Source of the DNA: Thioploca sp.
GTDB taxonomy: Bacteria > Pseudomonadota > Gammaproteobacteria > Beggiatoales > Beggiatoaceae
DNA length: 64,000 nt
Reading direction: 5' to 3'
Assembly: GCA_012032555.1 (NCBI GenBank)
Contig: JAAUSR010000004.1
Location: forward strand, 56,285 to 120,284
In this document: positions 29,719 to 38,794 of the stretch, in pieces
Position numbering within the stretch: the stretch's first letter is position 1
Layout: each line of letters opens with the position of its first letter
Program-made: the position numbers and the translations under genes
Notes under the pieces: model-generated
Told to the model about the DNA's origin: nothing
The model's database searches: none
What the model saw: only the letters and a program-made list of their open reading frames with translations

Positions 29719-30138
29719 ATGAAAAGCTATCGTAAAGAACTTTGGTTTAATACGCCGGGACGTCGGGCTTTCATCAATATTACATCAGCAGTTAATGAAT
29801 GTTTGAAAGAAAGTGGTATTCAAGAAGGGTTGATACTCGTTAATGCAATGCACATCACGGCTTCCGTTTTCATTAATGATGACGAATCCGGTTTGCATCA
29901 AGATTATGAAGAGTGGTTGGAAAAATTAGCACCTCACGATCCAATTAGCCATTATCGTCATAATCGGACTGGCGAAGATAATGGTGATGCTCATCTGAAG
30001 CGGCAAGTGATGGGGCGTGAGGTGGTGGTCGCGATTACTAAAGGACAATTGGATTTTGGTCCATGGGAACAGATTTTTTATGGTGAATTTGATGGGGGAC
30101 GCCGGAAAAGGGTATTGGTGAAAATTATTGGTGAGTAG
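29719..30138 (+). CDS. YjbQ/UPF0047 family protein
   Basis: The 139-residue protein matches the YjbQ family: [29 protein letters not shown], the His-rich [21 protein letters not shown] and [21 protein letters not shown]. Members can show weak thiamine-phosphate synthase activity in E. coli complementation, hence the annotation secondary thiamine-phosphate synthase; the natural role is unsure. A ribosome binding site (AAGG) lies upstream. The gene stands alone. Confidence 0.88.
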   Translation: MKSYRKELWFNTPGRRAFINITSAVNECLKESGIQEGLILVNAMHITASVFINDDESGLHQDYEEWLEKLAPHDPISHYRHNRTGEDNGDAHLKRQVMGREVVVAITKGQLDFGPWEQIFYGEFDGGRRKRVLVKIIGE

Positions 30139-30189
30139 GTGCTCATTGGTTATCAATATAAATTGGTTGCGAATTTAAGCATATCATCT

Positions 30190-30345
30190 CAGTAAGACCT
30201 TACCACCGCCTTTAGGCGAGGGCTTTGAAAAACAGCTCCAGTTGGTGGTTCAAGCTAACTAATCGAGAAATTCGTGGTCTTAACGCCCCCTTGAGGCGCT
30301 CGATTAGAGATGAGCTAAAAGCACTTAAGAGTGCGTAACATCAGA
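30190..30345 (+). mobile_element. Possible IS200/IS605-type right-end remnant with structured RNA-like hairpins
   Basis: This gap holds several nested inverted repeats: GCCTTTAGGC, an 8-bp pair TAATCGAG...CTCGATTA about 45 bases apart, CGCC...GGCG arms, and near the end a perfect hairpin GCACTTAAGAGTGC followed by GTAACATCA. The terminal subterminal-palindrome layout resembles the right ends of IS200/IS605 elements, where the TnpB-associated guide RNA scaffold lies. No transposase or TnpB frame is next to it, so it would be a solo end or deletion remnant. This is a structural guess. Confidence 0.3.
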
Positions 30346-30367
30346 TATTAATGGTAAGTGGCTTAAA

Positions 30368-30661
30368 ATGAATATTACTAAAATAAGTCTCGTTACCAAT
30401 ACCAAAGAAACTCAAATGGTATTAAAATTCTCTGAAGCAGAGCAAAAAACTCACTTTAACTACTGTAAAGGAATATTTATAGACAACCGAATTTGGAAAA
30501 CGCTATTTAGGCCATTAACCATGACATTCCTATTGGCAGGATTGTTTACAGAAGGTAGCACGGATGTTCGTTTTTTAGAAAGTATAGAGCGTAGCGAAAC
30601 CCATTTGGTTTTTAGATTACCAACGACAGTCGGCTCGAAATATCATAAGCTGGATATATGA
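30368..30661 (+). pseudogene. Truncated DUF4276-like fragment fused to unrelated sequence
   Basis: The 97-codon frame looks composite. Its centre, MTFLLAGLFTEGSTDVRFLES, resembles the start of DUF4276/TOPRIM-like proteins, in which the E and D of this first motif bind metal. After that the sequence switches abruptly to ERSETHLVFRLPTTVGSK, which reads like translated intergenic repeat rather than the rest of the domain. The preceding 47 codons match nothing I know. It is best read as a gene fragment. Confidence 0.35.
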
Positions 30662-30700
30662 TTCTTATAATCATTAATGTGTTGTTATATAAATAAATTT

Positions 30701-31135
30701 ATGCACAAATCACTCTATGATACTGACTTTTACGGTTGGACTAAACAGCAAGCCGAATTGCTTAGAACGGGCAAAATAGCCGAAGCTGACCTAAACAACC
30801 TTGCTGAAGAAATTGAAGATATGGGTAAAAACCTAAAACGTGAGTTAGAAAACCGATTAAAAATCTTATTTATACACTTACTGAAATGGCAATACCAACC
30901 CGGCTATCGGGGCAATAGTTGGCGGTATAGTATTGAAGAACAACGTGCTGAGTTGGTAGACCATATCAAGGATAACCCCAGTCTTAAACATAAACTGCCC
31001 GAAGCGATAGAACGTGGTTACCGATATGCTATCACCGGTGCAGCTAAGGAAACTGGGCTTTCCAAGAATACCTTCCCCGAATCATGTCCTTGGACTTTTG
31101 AGCAAGCTATAGACCATGAATTTTGGCCGGAATAG
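30701..31135 (+). CDS. DUF29 domain protein
   Basis: The protein of 144 residues starts at the ATG at 30701 (MHKSLYDTDFYGWTKQQAELL), the normal start of DUF29 proteins; a further upstream Met adds eight unconserved residues. Conserved blocks are NLAEEIEDMGK, LLIHLLKW-like LFIHLLKWQYQP, SWRYSIEEQR and FPESCPWT. DUF29 proteins are abundant in cyanobacteria and large sulfur bacteria, often in multiple scattered copies; the function is unknown. A strong hairpin with a T-rich tail follows at 31195. Confidence 0.88.
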   Translation: MHKSLYDTDFYGWTKQQAELLRTGKIAEADLNNLAEEIEDMGKNLKRELENRLKILFIHLLKWQYQPGYRGNSWRYSIEEQRAELVDHIKDNPSLKHKLPEAIERGYRYAITGAAKETGLSKNTFPESCPWTFEQAIDHEFWPE

Positions 31136-31194
31136 CGCGCGGGGGCTAGTCATCAATTTAAGAATTCCTCCTTGAGAAAAATGAGGTTAGCCGG

Positions 31195-31228
31195 GTAGGG
31201 TGGGCAATGCCCACCCTACTTTATTTTT
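31195..31228 (+). terminator. Hairpin with T-rich tail after the DUF29 gene
   Basis: GTAGGGTGGGCA and TGCCCACCCTAC form a 12-bp perfect inverted repeat separated by one base (31195-31219), followed by TTTATTTTT. It could act as an intrinsic terminator for the DUF29 gene. The same core recurs near 57631 (GTGGGCAA...TTGCCCACCC), so it is also a member of a dispersed repeat family. Confidence 0.5.
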
Positions 31229-31436
31229 AAGAACTCGTAGGGTGGATAAGGCGCCATCCACCTTCTGAGAAAAATCTGCCACACCAAAGGTGTATGACGC
31301 TGCGCTTCTACACACTACGCTAACTGGGTAAGGCGAAAACTACGCTTAACTTAATGGCAGTGACGCCGGCGCGTGGGAATGAGAAAAGTGATTTGTAAGG
31401 TACGTTAAGTATAAGTTGTAACGCACCTTATCTTGA
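31229..31436. repeat. Dispersed intergenic repeats
   Basis: The stretch contains a second hairpin (GGTGGAT...ATCCACC, 31241-31262), and TTAACTTAATGGCAGTG at 31346-31362, which is repeated exactly at 59935-59951. I see no gene. The GC-rich composition contrasts with the surrounding AT-rich gaps, as expected for mobile repeat cassettes. Confidence 0.5.
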
Positions 31437-32594
31437 TTACTTTCTTTGAGAAAGCAAATCTTCTATACACATTCCCATTTTTCCAGATGGACCATCTTCA
31501 TGATCTTTACAGAGTTCCTTAGCAACTTCTAAGTTACTGTCTCCCACATTGGAGTTAACTTTAACAAGGTCATCGCAATGAGTTGTGCATTTACCGGCTT
31601 CATTTATATCTTCTACCACACAAAAGTTTTCTCCTGGTGGTAATACCGCTTTGTTGATGAAGTTTTCTTTTGAATAAGATGTGCTGCTATAAACAGACTG
31701 GCTTTGAGTTGGTATTAACTCATTATTAAGCTTAGTAATTTTTTCAAAATACTGGTTATTATTTAATTGAGCACACCAAATATTCATGCCTAAATTATCT
31801 TGTTCATAACCGGTTTCTAAAGTTAGATTAACACTATCATTAACCGTATTAACACCAAAATCCAATAATTCTAAGGAAAGATCTTCACAAGTTGCGTTAA
31901 TTTCACCAGCTAGCGTACCGAAAAGTTTTCCCCCACCACCTTCCGGGCGGACTTGAATTTCTATTTCTTTTCCTTCAGGTTCTCCACCTTCAAAAGATAT
32001 AGGAATTAGATCATTATTACATTCTTCAAACTTTCTTAAAGAGTTAAATTCTATAGTAATTTTAAATCTCCCTATCCACACTGATATACCAAATCCAAGA
32101 GTTGAATCTATAGCAGGATCTTCGACAAAAAAACTTGTTTTCGTATCACCATTAGGTGCTCCTTGTCCTTTTCCAGTAAATGTTCCTACACCAGTAGATA
32201 AATCAATATTACCTTTCCCTTCAAAAGCAAGCGAAAAAGAATCTGTTCCCAGTAGTTCACTGGTATCATCATCGAAAATATCAAAATCTACTTTCCAATT
32301 TACTAAGAAAGACGAATTACCCGTATCAAGATTAAGTTTACCTGATCCAAAAACGCCACCTTCCATGATAGGCGTAAGACGCATTTCGTCAATTCGTAAT
32401 TTTCGACCAACTTCGCCATAAAAGCCATTCACATCCGTTAGCGTATTCCCATCCGGATGCATTTTTAATATTGCGGTGCTACCAGAAATTCCAAAAACCG
32501 CTGTTTTGGCCATCACATTTAATGAGATTGACATCAAAAAAATTATAAAAAATAAAGAAACTTCCTTATTTAACCAGTCCACTATTTTTCTCAC
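31437..32594 (-). CDS. Exported protein of unknown function
   Basis: The gene starts with GTG at 32594 (AAGGGAT upstream as a ribosome binding site). A signal peptide covers about residues 1-29 (cleavage near VMA-KT). The mature part of about 355 residues is rich in short beta strands, acidic, and has eight or so cysteines, mostly in the last 150 residues, with CVVEDINEAGKCTTHCDDL suggesting disulfides. I recognise no family. It is flanked by repeats on one side and the XRE-VapBC operon on the other, consistent with an accessory gene. Confidence 0.6.
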   Translation of the reverse strand: MRKIVDWLNKEVSLFFIIFLMSISLNVMAKTAVFGISGSTAILKMHPDGNTLTDVNGFYGEVGRKLRIDEMRLTPIMEGGVFGSGKLNLDTGNSSFLVNWKVDFDIFDDDTSELLGTDSFSLAFEGKGNIDLSTGVGTFTGKGQGAPNGDTKTSFFVEDPAIDSTLGFGISVWIGRFKITIEFNSLRKFEECNNDLIPISFEGGEPEGKEIEIQVRPEGGGGKLFGTLAGEINATCEDLSLELLDFGVNTVNDSVNLTLETGYEQDNLGMNIWCAQLNNNQYFEKITKLNNELIPTQSQSVYSSTSYSKENFINKAVLPPGENFCVVEDINEAGKCTTHCDDLVKVNSNVGDSNLEVAKELCKDHEDGPSGKMGMCIEDLLSQRK

Positions 32595-32780
32595 AATATA
32601 ATATCCCTTAAATAAACATGGATCGATAACACAAATTTTTCCTACATTTGTTCAGACACTTTGATTAATCAGGTGTATAATTTAACAACTGAATCAAAGA
32701 ATCAGATACCAGTATCATAAAAATTCATAAGTCTCTCTACCCTTTATCGTTTGGTATTTCACCCAATTTACAGTGTATCT

Positions 32781-33185
32781 ATGAAACTTCATGAAAGGAT
32801 CAGACTAATGCGAACCGCTAACGGGTGGTCTCAAGAAGAGATTGCTGAGAAGTTGCACATGTCCTTGAATGCTTATGGTTGCATTGAACGAGGTGAAACA
32901 CGCCCAAATTTGAATCGACTGGAGCAAATTGCACAGATTTTGGGAGTGAAATTAGAAGAATTGGTGAGCGATAGAAATATACTTAATTTTGGAATCGATA
33001 GCAGTAATTTTAACAATTGGTACAACACTTCCCCATCTGAGCAGTTAATTGAATTACAACATGAATTAGAAAAATCCCGCCTACTACTTGAACAAAAAGA
33101 TAAAGAAATTGAATATTTAAAACAGCAAAACGTCGATTTGAGAACGATGGTTAATTTATTAAAACCGGAGGACAAATTATCATGA
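32781..33185 (+). CDS. XRE-family transcription regulator with coiled-coil C-terminus
   Basis: The start at 32781 (MKLHERIRLMRTANGWSQEE) gives a canonical Xre helix-turn-helix at residues 5-60, with SQEEIAEKLHMSLNAYGCIERGE as recognition region split by the turn. Residues 90-130 form a coiled coil (LQHELEKSRLLLEQKDKEIEYL), suited to dimerisation. Its stop overlaps the ATG of the VapB-like gene (ATGA, 33182-33185), so it is the first gene of a three-gene operon and probably its repressor. Confidence 0.85.
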   Translation: MKLHERIRLMRTANGWSQEEIAEKLHMSLNAYGCIERGETRPNLNRLEQIAQILGVKLEELVSDRNILNFGIDSSNFNNWYNTSPSEQLIELQHELEKSRLLLEQKDKEIEYLKQQNVDLRTMVNLLKPEDKLS

Positions 33186-33427
33186 GTATTGCGACACTTT
33201 TACCGGATGGCAAAATTGAACTTCCCGAAGAAATACGCCACTTTTTACATCTTCAAGTGGGCAGTCAGTTAAGTTTTACGATTACTCAAGATCAAGTGGT
33301 TGTTCAAGCTGTACAGTTACCGGTCCAAAGTCTCAAAGGCATGTTAAAACGTCCTGATGCCAAAACAGTTTCTATCGAAGAAATGAATGAAGCTATTATC
33401 CAAGGGGCACTAGGAACTCAAGAATGA
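33182..33427 (+). CDS. AbrB/MazE-fold antitoxin (VapB-like)
   Basis: The 81-residue protein has a SpoVT-AbrB swapped-hairpin domain at the N-terminus (IATLLPDGKIELPEEIRHFLHLQVGSQLSF spans residues 3-32) and a C-terminal tail (LKGMLKRPDAKTVSIEEMNEAI) that would neutralise the PIN toxin. It overlaps the XRE gene by four bases on one side and the PIN gene by four on the other (ATGA both times). Confidence 0.85.
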   Translation: MSIATLLPDGKIELPEEIRHFLHLQVGSQLSFTITQDQVVVQAVQLPVQSLKGMLKRPDAKTVSIEEMNEAIIQGALGTQE

Positions 33428-33810
33428 TTGGCTTAGATACCAACGTATTAATTCGTTACATTACCGCCGATGATGCTGAGCAATTTCAGCGTGCTGAACA
33501 ATTAATTGAACAACAAGGTACCAAATTCTATATTAATCACATTGTATTATGTGAGTTGGTTTGGGTATTAAACCGTGCTTATCACTATGATAAAACAACT
33601 ATTATCTTGGTATTAGAAAAAATTATAAATACTGAACAGTGGGTTATTGAGGAACAGCAAATTGTGCAACAAGCAATAGACACGTTTAAAACCAGTAAAG
33701 CGGATTTTGCAGATTGTTTAATTGGTCTCAAAAATCAACAACGAAATTGTCAAACCACTGTTAGTTTTGACTTTAACACCAGTCAGCTTACTTTTTTCAC
33801 TCTGCTATGA
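33424..33810 (+). CDS. PIN-domain toxin (VapC-like)
   Basis: The 128-residue protein is a PIN-domain RNase. The acidic residues expected at the metal site are visible: Asp5 (GLDTNVL), Glu44 (LCELVW), Asp94 and Asp97 (KADFADCLIG) and Asp116 (SFDFNTS). VapC toxins cut tRNA or rRNA when their antitoxin is lost. It overlaps the AbrB-type antitoxin gene by four bases. No frame damage is present, so the system looks functional. Confidence 0.88.
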   Translation: MIGLDTNVLIRYITADDAEQFQRAEQLIEQQGTKFYINHIVLCELVWVLNRAYHYDKTTIILVLEKIINTEQWVIEEQQIVQQAIDTFKTSKADFADCLIGLKNQQRNCQTTVSFDFNTSQLTFFTLL

Positions 33811-33851
33811 CGTTTGGAGAACTCAAGAAAAATTTATTATTAAACTACTCA

Positions 33852-33871
33852 ATTTTATTTTGCAATAAAAT
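33852..33871. terminator. AT-only hairpin between convergent vapC and nifA
   Basis: ATTTTATT and AATAAAAT form an 8-bp perfect stem with a TTGC loop in the 74-base convergent gap. It could end transcription in both directions but lacks GC pairs, so it would be weak. Confidence 0.3.
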
Positions 33872-33884
33872 CAATCATTTACTC

Positions 33885-35416
33885 TTAAATATTCCGCATT
33901 TTAATATTAAGTGTTTGAATACGATAAGCAATTTGCCGTGGCGTCATATCGAGTAAGCGTGCTGCTTTAGCTTGTACCCAACCGGCTTGTTCTAGTGCAG
34001 CGATAACCCGCTCGCGTTCATCCAGTTTGGGATCCTGTAAATCGACTTTGGTTGGTGGATTACGGGATAACAGAACTTCTTCTTTAAGGCCGGTCATCGT
34101 AATAACTGCACGATCAATCCGTTCGCCTTCACTCAGAATCGCCGACCGTTCTAAACAATTTTCTAATTCACGGACATTACCGGGCCAACTATGTTGCATT
34201 AGTAACCGAATCGCACTGTCAGTAAATTCTAAATGACGGCCTTGTTTTTTGGCAATTTTATGCAGCAGAAATTGCGCTAATTCGGGAATATCTTCGGGAC
34301 GTTCACGTAATGCGGGTAGTGAAATTGGCATCACGTTAAGGCGATAATATAGATCTTCTCGAAATTCGCCTTGTTCTACTTTATCTTCTAAATCAACATG
34401 AGTCGCTGTAATAATGCGGACATCCACTTTCAACGTGCGACTACCCCCTACTCGTTCAAATTCACCTTCTTGAAGTACCCGTAATAATTTGGCTTGGAAA
34501 GTCGGTGAAATATCACCAATTTCATCTAAAATAAGGTACCTTTATTAGCTCGCTCAAACCGACCTTTATGTTGATTGATAGCGCCACTAAACGCGCCTTT
34601 TTCGTGACCGAATAATTCTGATTCTAATAAACTTTCTGGTATCGCCGCACAGTTAACTTTAATAAATTCATTATGATGACGTGGAGAGTTATAATGGATT
34701 GCATTAGCAATAAGTTCTTTGCCAGTACCCGATTCACCTCGAATTAACACCGTGGTATTCCACTTAGCGACTTGTCGGACTAATTCAAATACCCTTTGCA
34801 TGGCCGAAGTATGACCAATGATGTTATCAAAACCATAATGCCCGCGCACAGCACGACGGAGACGGTCGCGTTCATCAGTGAGATCCCGCCGCTCGCGTTC
34901 AATTTCTTTAGCTAAACGCACACTTTGCGCAATCAATTGGGCTACCATTTCCATGAAGCGAATGCGTTCAGTAAGCAATCCATCGTTGGTATTCGGTTGT
35001 GCTATCAATACACCAATCGGTTTGTCTTCCTCAACCACATGAATAGGAACACCAATGAAAGGCAATTGCGGATCGTAAAGTCCTAAACGGTCGAGAAATA
35101 AGGGTTCTTCGGCAATCCGTTCAATGAGCAATGACTGGCCTTCTTGTAGAATCTTGCCAATAATGCCTTCGCCAGGACGATAACGAACGGTTGGTGGAAT
35201 AGGTTTATTACCGGCATAGATAGCACTAATTGAAAAAGTGCCAGCTTCGTCGCGTAAAGTCACCATGCCATGTTGCATACAAGTATGGTCATGTAAAACT
35301 TGTAATACGCTTTGCAAGGTTTCCTGCAAATTCAGGGAATGATTTAAGATTTGTCCCACGCGAAACAGTGCGGCTAATTGAGTTTCAATGAGCTGGGAAC
35401 GATTAGTAACAGTCAT
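33885..35416 (-). CDS. nifA: Nitrogen-fixation sigma-54 activator NifA, frameshifted
   Basis: Two frames join into a protein of about 510 residues. The N-terminal part has a GAF domain (about 25-175) and the first half of the AAA+ domain: Walker [15 protein letters not shown] (canonical GAFTGA with Thr replaced by Ser) and NKGTLF. The frame breaks at the four-base A run 34528-34531; one added base gives [15 protein letters not shown], the Walker B region. The rest holds [25 protein letters not shown] and a C-terminal Fis-type helix-turn-helix with [22 protein letters not shown], characteristic of NifA. It activates nif promoters with sigma-54. nifL lies 20 bases upstream. Confidence 0.88.
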
Positions 35417-35436
35417 AACTTCAATGATTAAGGTAA

Positions 35437-36642
35437 CTAATTTTCTCGATAATGAGCCAGAGGAAAGTGTAAAATGAAACGACTACCATGGGTATAATCC
35501 GGATCAATGTAGATGGTACCGGCATGTAGATTAACGATTTCTTGCACCGTGGTTAGTCCCATTCCCGTACGTTTTTCTGCCCTTTTAGTGGTAAAGAAAG
35601 GTTCAAATACTTTAAGACGTAATTCCTCAGCAATTCCAACGCCGGTATCGGCTAGGGTGACCGTAATGACTTCGGCATCACTGCAGGTTAAAATGTGTAA
35701 TTCTCGCTGTTGCCGATTACTTTTCATTGCCGCAATAGCGTTATCAATCAGTTGTTTAAACATGTTCCGGAGGCGTTTAGCATGTCCTAATAGTGAAGGT
35801 AATACTAAAGCCGGTTGCCAATCAATCACAATGCCTTCCGCTAAAAAACGGTAGGTAAAAACAGTCAATACTTCATGGATGAGTTCGTTTAAATTCACTG
35901 GTATTGCTATTTCTCTTTGAGTATCTGGAAAAGACATCCCTTGACGTAAATAGTTAAGCGCTTCATGACTATTTGTTAGAGTTTCTTGCAAAACCAAACA
36001 TAAGGGATCTTCAGTACCACTCATTTCTGCACGCCGTTTAAGTCGATTCAGTGCTGCTCCCATTAGATTCATGGGTGCTTCTAGATGGTGAATAGCACCG
36101 GCTAGGATTTCACGTAAACCTTCCGTTAGTTCCTCTTCCGCTAATAAAGCACGCAACGCATTGAGACGAATTTCTTCCTGTTGACGTTTGAATAAAGTGA
36201 CGTCATGAGCAACCAGTAATAAGTAATCCGGTTTATCTATTTCGGCTACACCAGTTGTATCCGTTTCCCGAAACCAAGTTCCCGAACAAATAAACCAGCG
36301 TGGATAATGATAACCACCCGGATCAATACGGACTTCTTGATCGCTAAAATAGCCTTGCTGTCGGCGTAAATATAGCCCGTGTTCTCCCAAATTTTCTTTA
36401 ATAACCGCTAAAAATAGGCTAGCCGGTTCATGATATTCAAATTCCGTTGTCAGTTTTTGATATTTTGGGTTACCTAAGATCACTTGACCGGCATCATCAA
36501 GTAGAGCGATTACCACCGGGGTCGCATCAATTACTGATTCAAGCAAAACTTTACCTAGCGTTGTCATTAAGTAAGTAGACGCTTCCGCCTCGGGTTCGGT
36601 TAAAAAGATTTTAATTGCTTCTAAAGTATTATATTTATTCAC
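35437..36642 (-). CDS. nifL: NifL-type regulator lacking the first PAS domain
   Basis: NifL inhibits NifA in response to oxygen and fixed nitrogen. This 401-residue protein aligns, from memory, with Azotobacter NifL from its second PAS domain onward: PAS2-like region (about 30-150), then [36 protein letters not shown] (the H-domain), VDWQPAL-like [12 protein letters not shown], the ATP/ADP site [10 protein letters not shown] and DTGVGIA, and [18 protein letters not shown]. The FAD-binding PAS1 domain (about 140 residues) is absent; the in-frame sequence upstream of the GTG start reaches a stop within about 60 bases. It is transcribed with nifA. Confidence 0.85.
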   Translation of the reverse strand: MNKYNTLEAIKIFLTEPEAEASTYLMTTLGKVLLESVIDATPVVIALLDDAGQVILGNPKYQKLTTEFEYHEPASLFLAVIKENLGEHGLYLRRQQGYFSDQEVRIDPGGYHYPRWFICSGTWFRETDTTGVAEIDKPDYLLLVAHDVTLFKRQQEEIRLNALRALLAEEELTEGLREILAGAIHHLEAPMNLMGAALNRLKRRAEMSGTEDPLCLVLQETLTNSHEALNYLRQGMSFPDTQREIAIPVNLNELIHEVLTVFTYRFLAEGIVIDWQPALVLPSLLGHAKRLRNMFKQLIDNAIAAMKSNRQQRELHILTCSDAEVITVTLADTGVGIAEELRLKVFEPFFTTKRAEKRTGMGLTTVQEIVNLHAGTIYIDPDYTHGSRFILHFPLAHYREN

Positions 36643-37069
36643 TAAGATAATATTTTTGCTGGGTTTATGATTGTAGTATACACAATGCTATTGAATTCAG
36701 TGAATTCTAGGTCAGTCACAGAAATAGTAACTTAATCAGACTCCATAGCGTTCAAGAATAGATGTAGATCGGCAAGCCCAACTGGCGGGAAAGGATTCTA
36801 ACTTAACAAAATGGAGCTATTCCTAGAGGCGACTGAATATCAGGTTAGTCACCTAAACGACCTTAATAAAATTAGCAGTGCCCTATTCTTAGGAGTGAGT
36901 TCCTATAAGCAATGGTTGACTAGCAGACGATATCGTGCCAGTTTCTCAATGAATTGAACACGATCAAATCTGATTCAATCGATCATTATTGTAACTAGGT
37001 TGGTTGTTCATCTCGGGTTTATTTCTGGTAGCAGAATGGCTAGCGAGATAAGAATGACAAACAAACCGC
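36643..37069. other. Intergenic region upstream of nifL with a GAATTC palindrome
   Basis: These 427 bases separate the FwdA/FhcA-like gene from nifL. An inverted repeat GAATTC-AGT-GAATTC lies at about 36692-36706, roughly 50 bases before the nifL start, and might be an operator. I find no convincing sigma-54 promoter and no coding frame; in particular no missing PAS1 domain is encoded here. Confidence 0.45.
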
Positions 37070-38730
37070 TTAAATGGTTTTTTTACAAGGGTGCATTAAC
37101 AGCTTACCTTGTCCACCTCTGATCATTTCGTCGTCTGTTATGGGAAAATTCCGTAGTGAAGTCGTATGAAACCGCGTAAAGTAGTCTTGTAATTTTGACT
37201 CAATCCCGGTATAAAAATGAGGACGCACCACATGGGTACCACCGGAAATGGTTTTAACGATTTTACCGGCTTTAACGACGAGTTCACCGTTTTTGAAAAC
37301 ATAATCAGGTACAGCGAACATGTTTTCTTTATTATCTTGATTAGTGTAAACCGTAATATCTGCTATTGCACCTTTGCCTAGGTGCCCTCGGTCATGCAAT
37401 CCTAAGATACGCGCAACACCGGCACGAGTCAAGACGGCAATATCGTAAAGAGAATATTCTCGATGAATATTTTTTAAATGACTGGTTGTAGCGACATCAG
37501 GGTGAAGAGTAGCTAATATGTTGTTGCGAAAACTTCTATCCATCAACAAGCGAATCAAATGTGGATAACTCGTAAAATCTGCACCATTAGGATGGTCAGT
37601 GGTTAAAAAGACGCGCCAGGGATCATTAATTAATAAAAATAGTTCTAAGCCAATTGTCCATTGTAACGCATTGACGAAATTGTCATGGCGATATTGGAAG
37701 GGAACAGCAGTATATCCCCCTTCACATTCGATGTCCATTGCGATCCATTTACTGGCTTCCGGATGACAGTAGTAACCGGCCGAATTCAGGTTAGCTTCTG
37801 AAGAGACTATTACAGTTGGAGCAAACATAATTTGTCCAATATCAACGGTGATATTAATATGTCGATTAATCGCTTCGGCTAAGTGGGCAGCACCAGAAGA
37901 AAACTGACGTTTTCCCTCAATACCATAACTATGAAATTGGATATGGGTTAAATGAATTGGTATGCCTTCTATTCCGCTAATCGTATCCAATGTCGTTTTA
38001 ATATTACCGGGAACACCAAAATGACAGCCCTGAACCTGAAGTGGATGAGGAATACCTAGCTGATGTACTGCTAGTGCCAAAGTATGTAAAATCTGTCGAG
38101 GTGTAACACCATAGTATTTATGCGGTTCATCTAAATCTAATTGACGTTGATTAGATTTAAAAGCATTAATTCCTCCGGGATTAACCACCTGAATACCGAT
38201 ACATTGGGTTGCTTGTAAAATCCAGCCAACATAGTCATTAATCGTTTGTTGCTGAGCACCTTCTGCCAGTAATCGCAAAAAAAATCCTCATTACCGAGGA
38301 CAACATACCCCCCTTTATCAATAATAGGAATATCTTGCATTTCTAAATGGGCTTGTCTGGCTTGTATAGGCAAGATAGCTGGCTCAAAAGCGGCGGTATA
38401 ACCCATTTTAGCGTAAAGGTAACCAATATCTCTGGGTAAAAAAAGACCGCCACTTCTTTTTAAGGTAGGTGGATTAGTAGCTGTATCAATGATATAACCT
38501 TCTGGAAACATTAGCCGGGCGATATTAACTGGTCCACCACTCATATGGCTATGCAAATCGATTGCGCCAGCCATCACCACTTTTCCAGTTAGATCATAAA
38601 CTTTATCGATTTTAGTATTGGCATCCGGTGGAGGAACAATCCGTTCATTTTGGATGAAAATATCTTCAATGACACCATTTTTACAGTAGATGGGATCGTA
38701 AACAGTGCCATGAGTTAATTTGATAAGCAT
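37070..38730 (-). CDS. FwdA/FhcA-like amidohydrolase (formylmethanofuran dehydrogenase subunit A family), frameshifted
   Basis: The two frames join at the eight-base A run 38277-38284 (T run on the coding strand); one added base gives NEDFFLRLLAEGAQQQ and a protein of about 550 residues. Family blocks are GAIDLHSHMSGGPVNIAR, YLYAKMGYTAAFEPA, VVNPGGINAFK, THIQFHSYG, DVGQIMF and GHLGKGAIADITVY. In methylotrophs FhcA is the hydrolase of the formyltransferase/hydrolase complex in tetrahydromethanopterin C1 metabolism. From memory, the metal-binding Lys (IKVVNPGG) and His (LHVHGC) positions are Gln here (IQVVNPGG, LQVQGC), while HSH is kept. No FhcB, C or D gene is adjacent. Confidence 0.83.
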
Positions 38731-38794
38731 AACTTGACTATTCCAAATTCACTGGATATCAAATACTGTCGTTACTGATTTCTTTAAGTTGATA

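Noticed and set aside
29926..30156. Minus-strand open frame across yjbQ
   Set aside because: It is fully antisense to a well-supported gene and has no recognisable domain.
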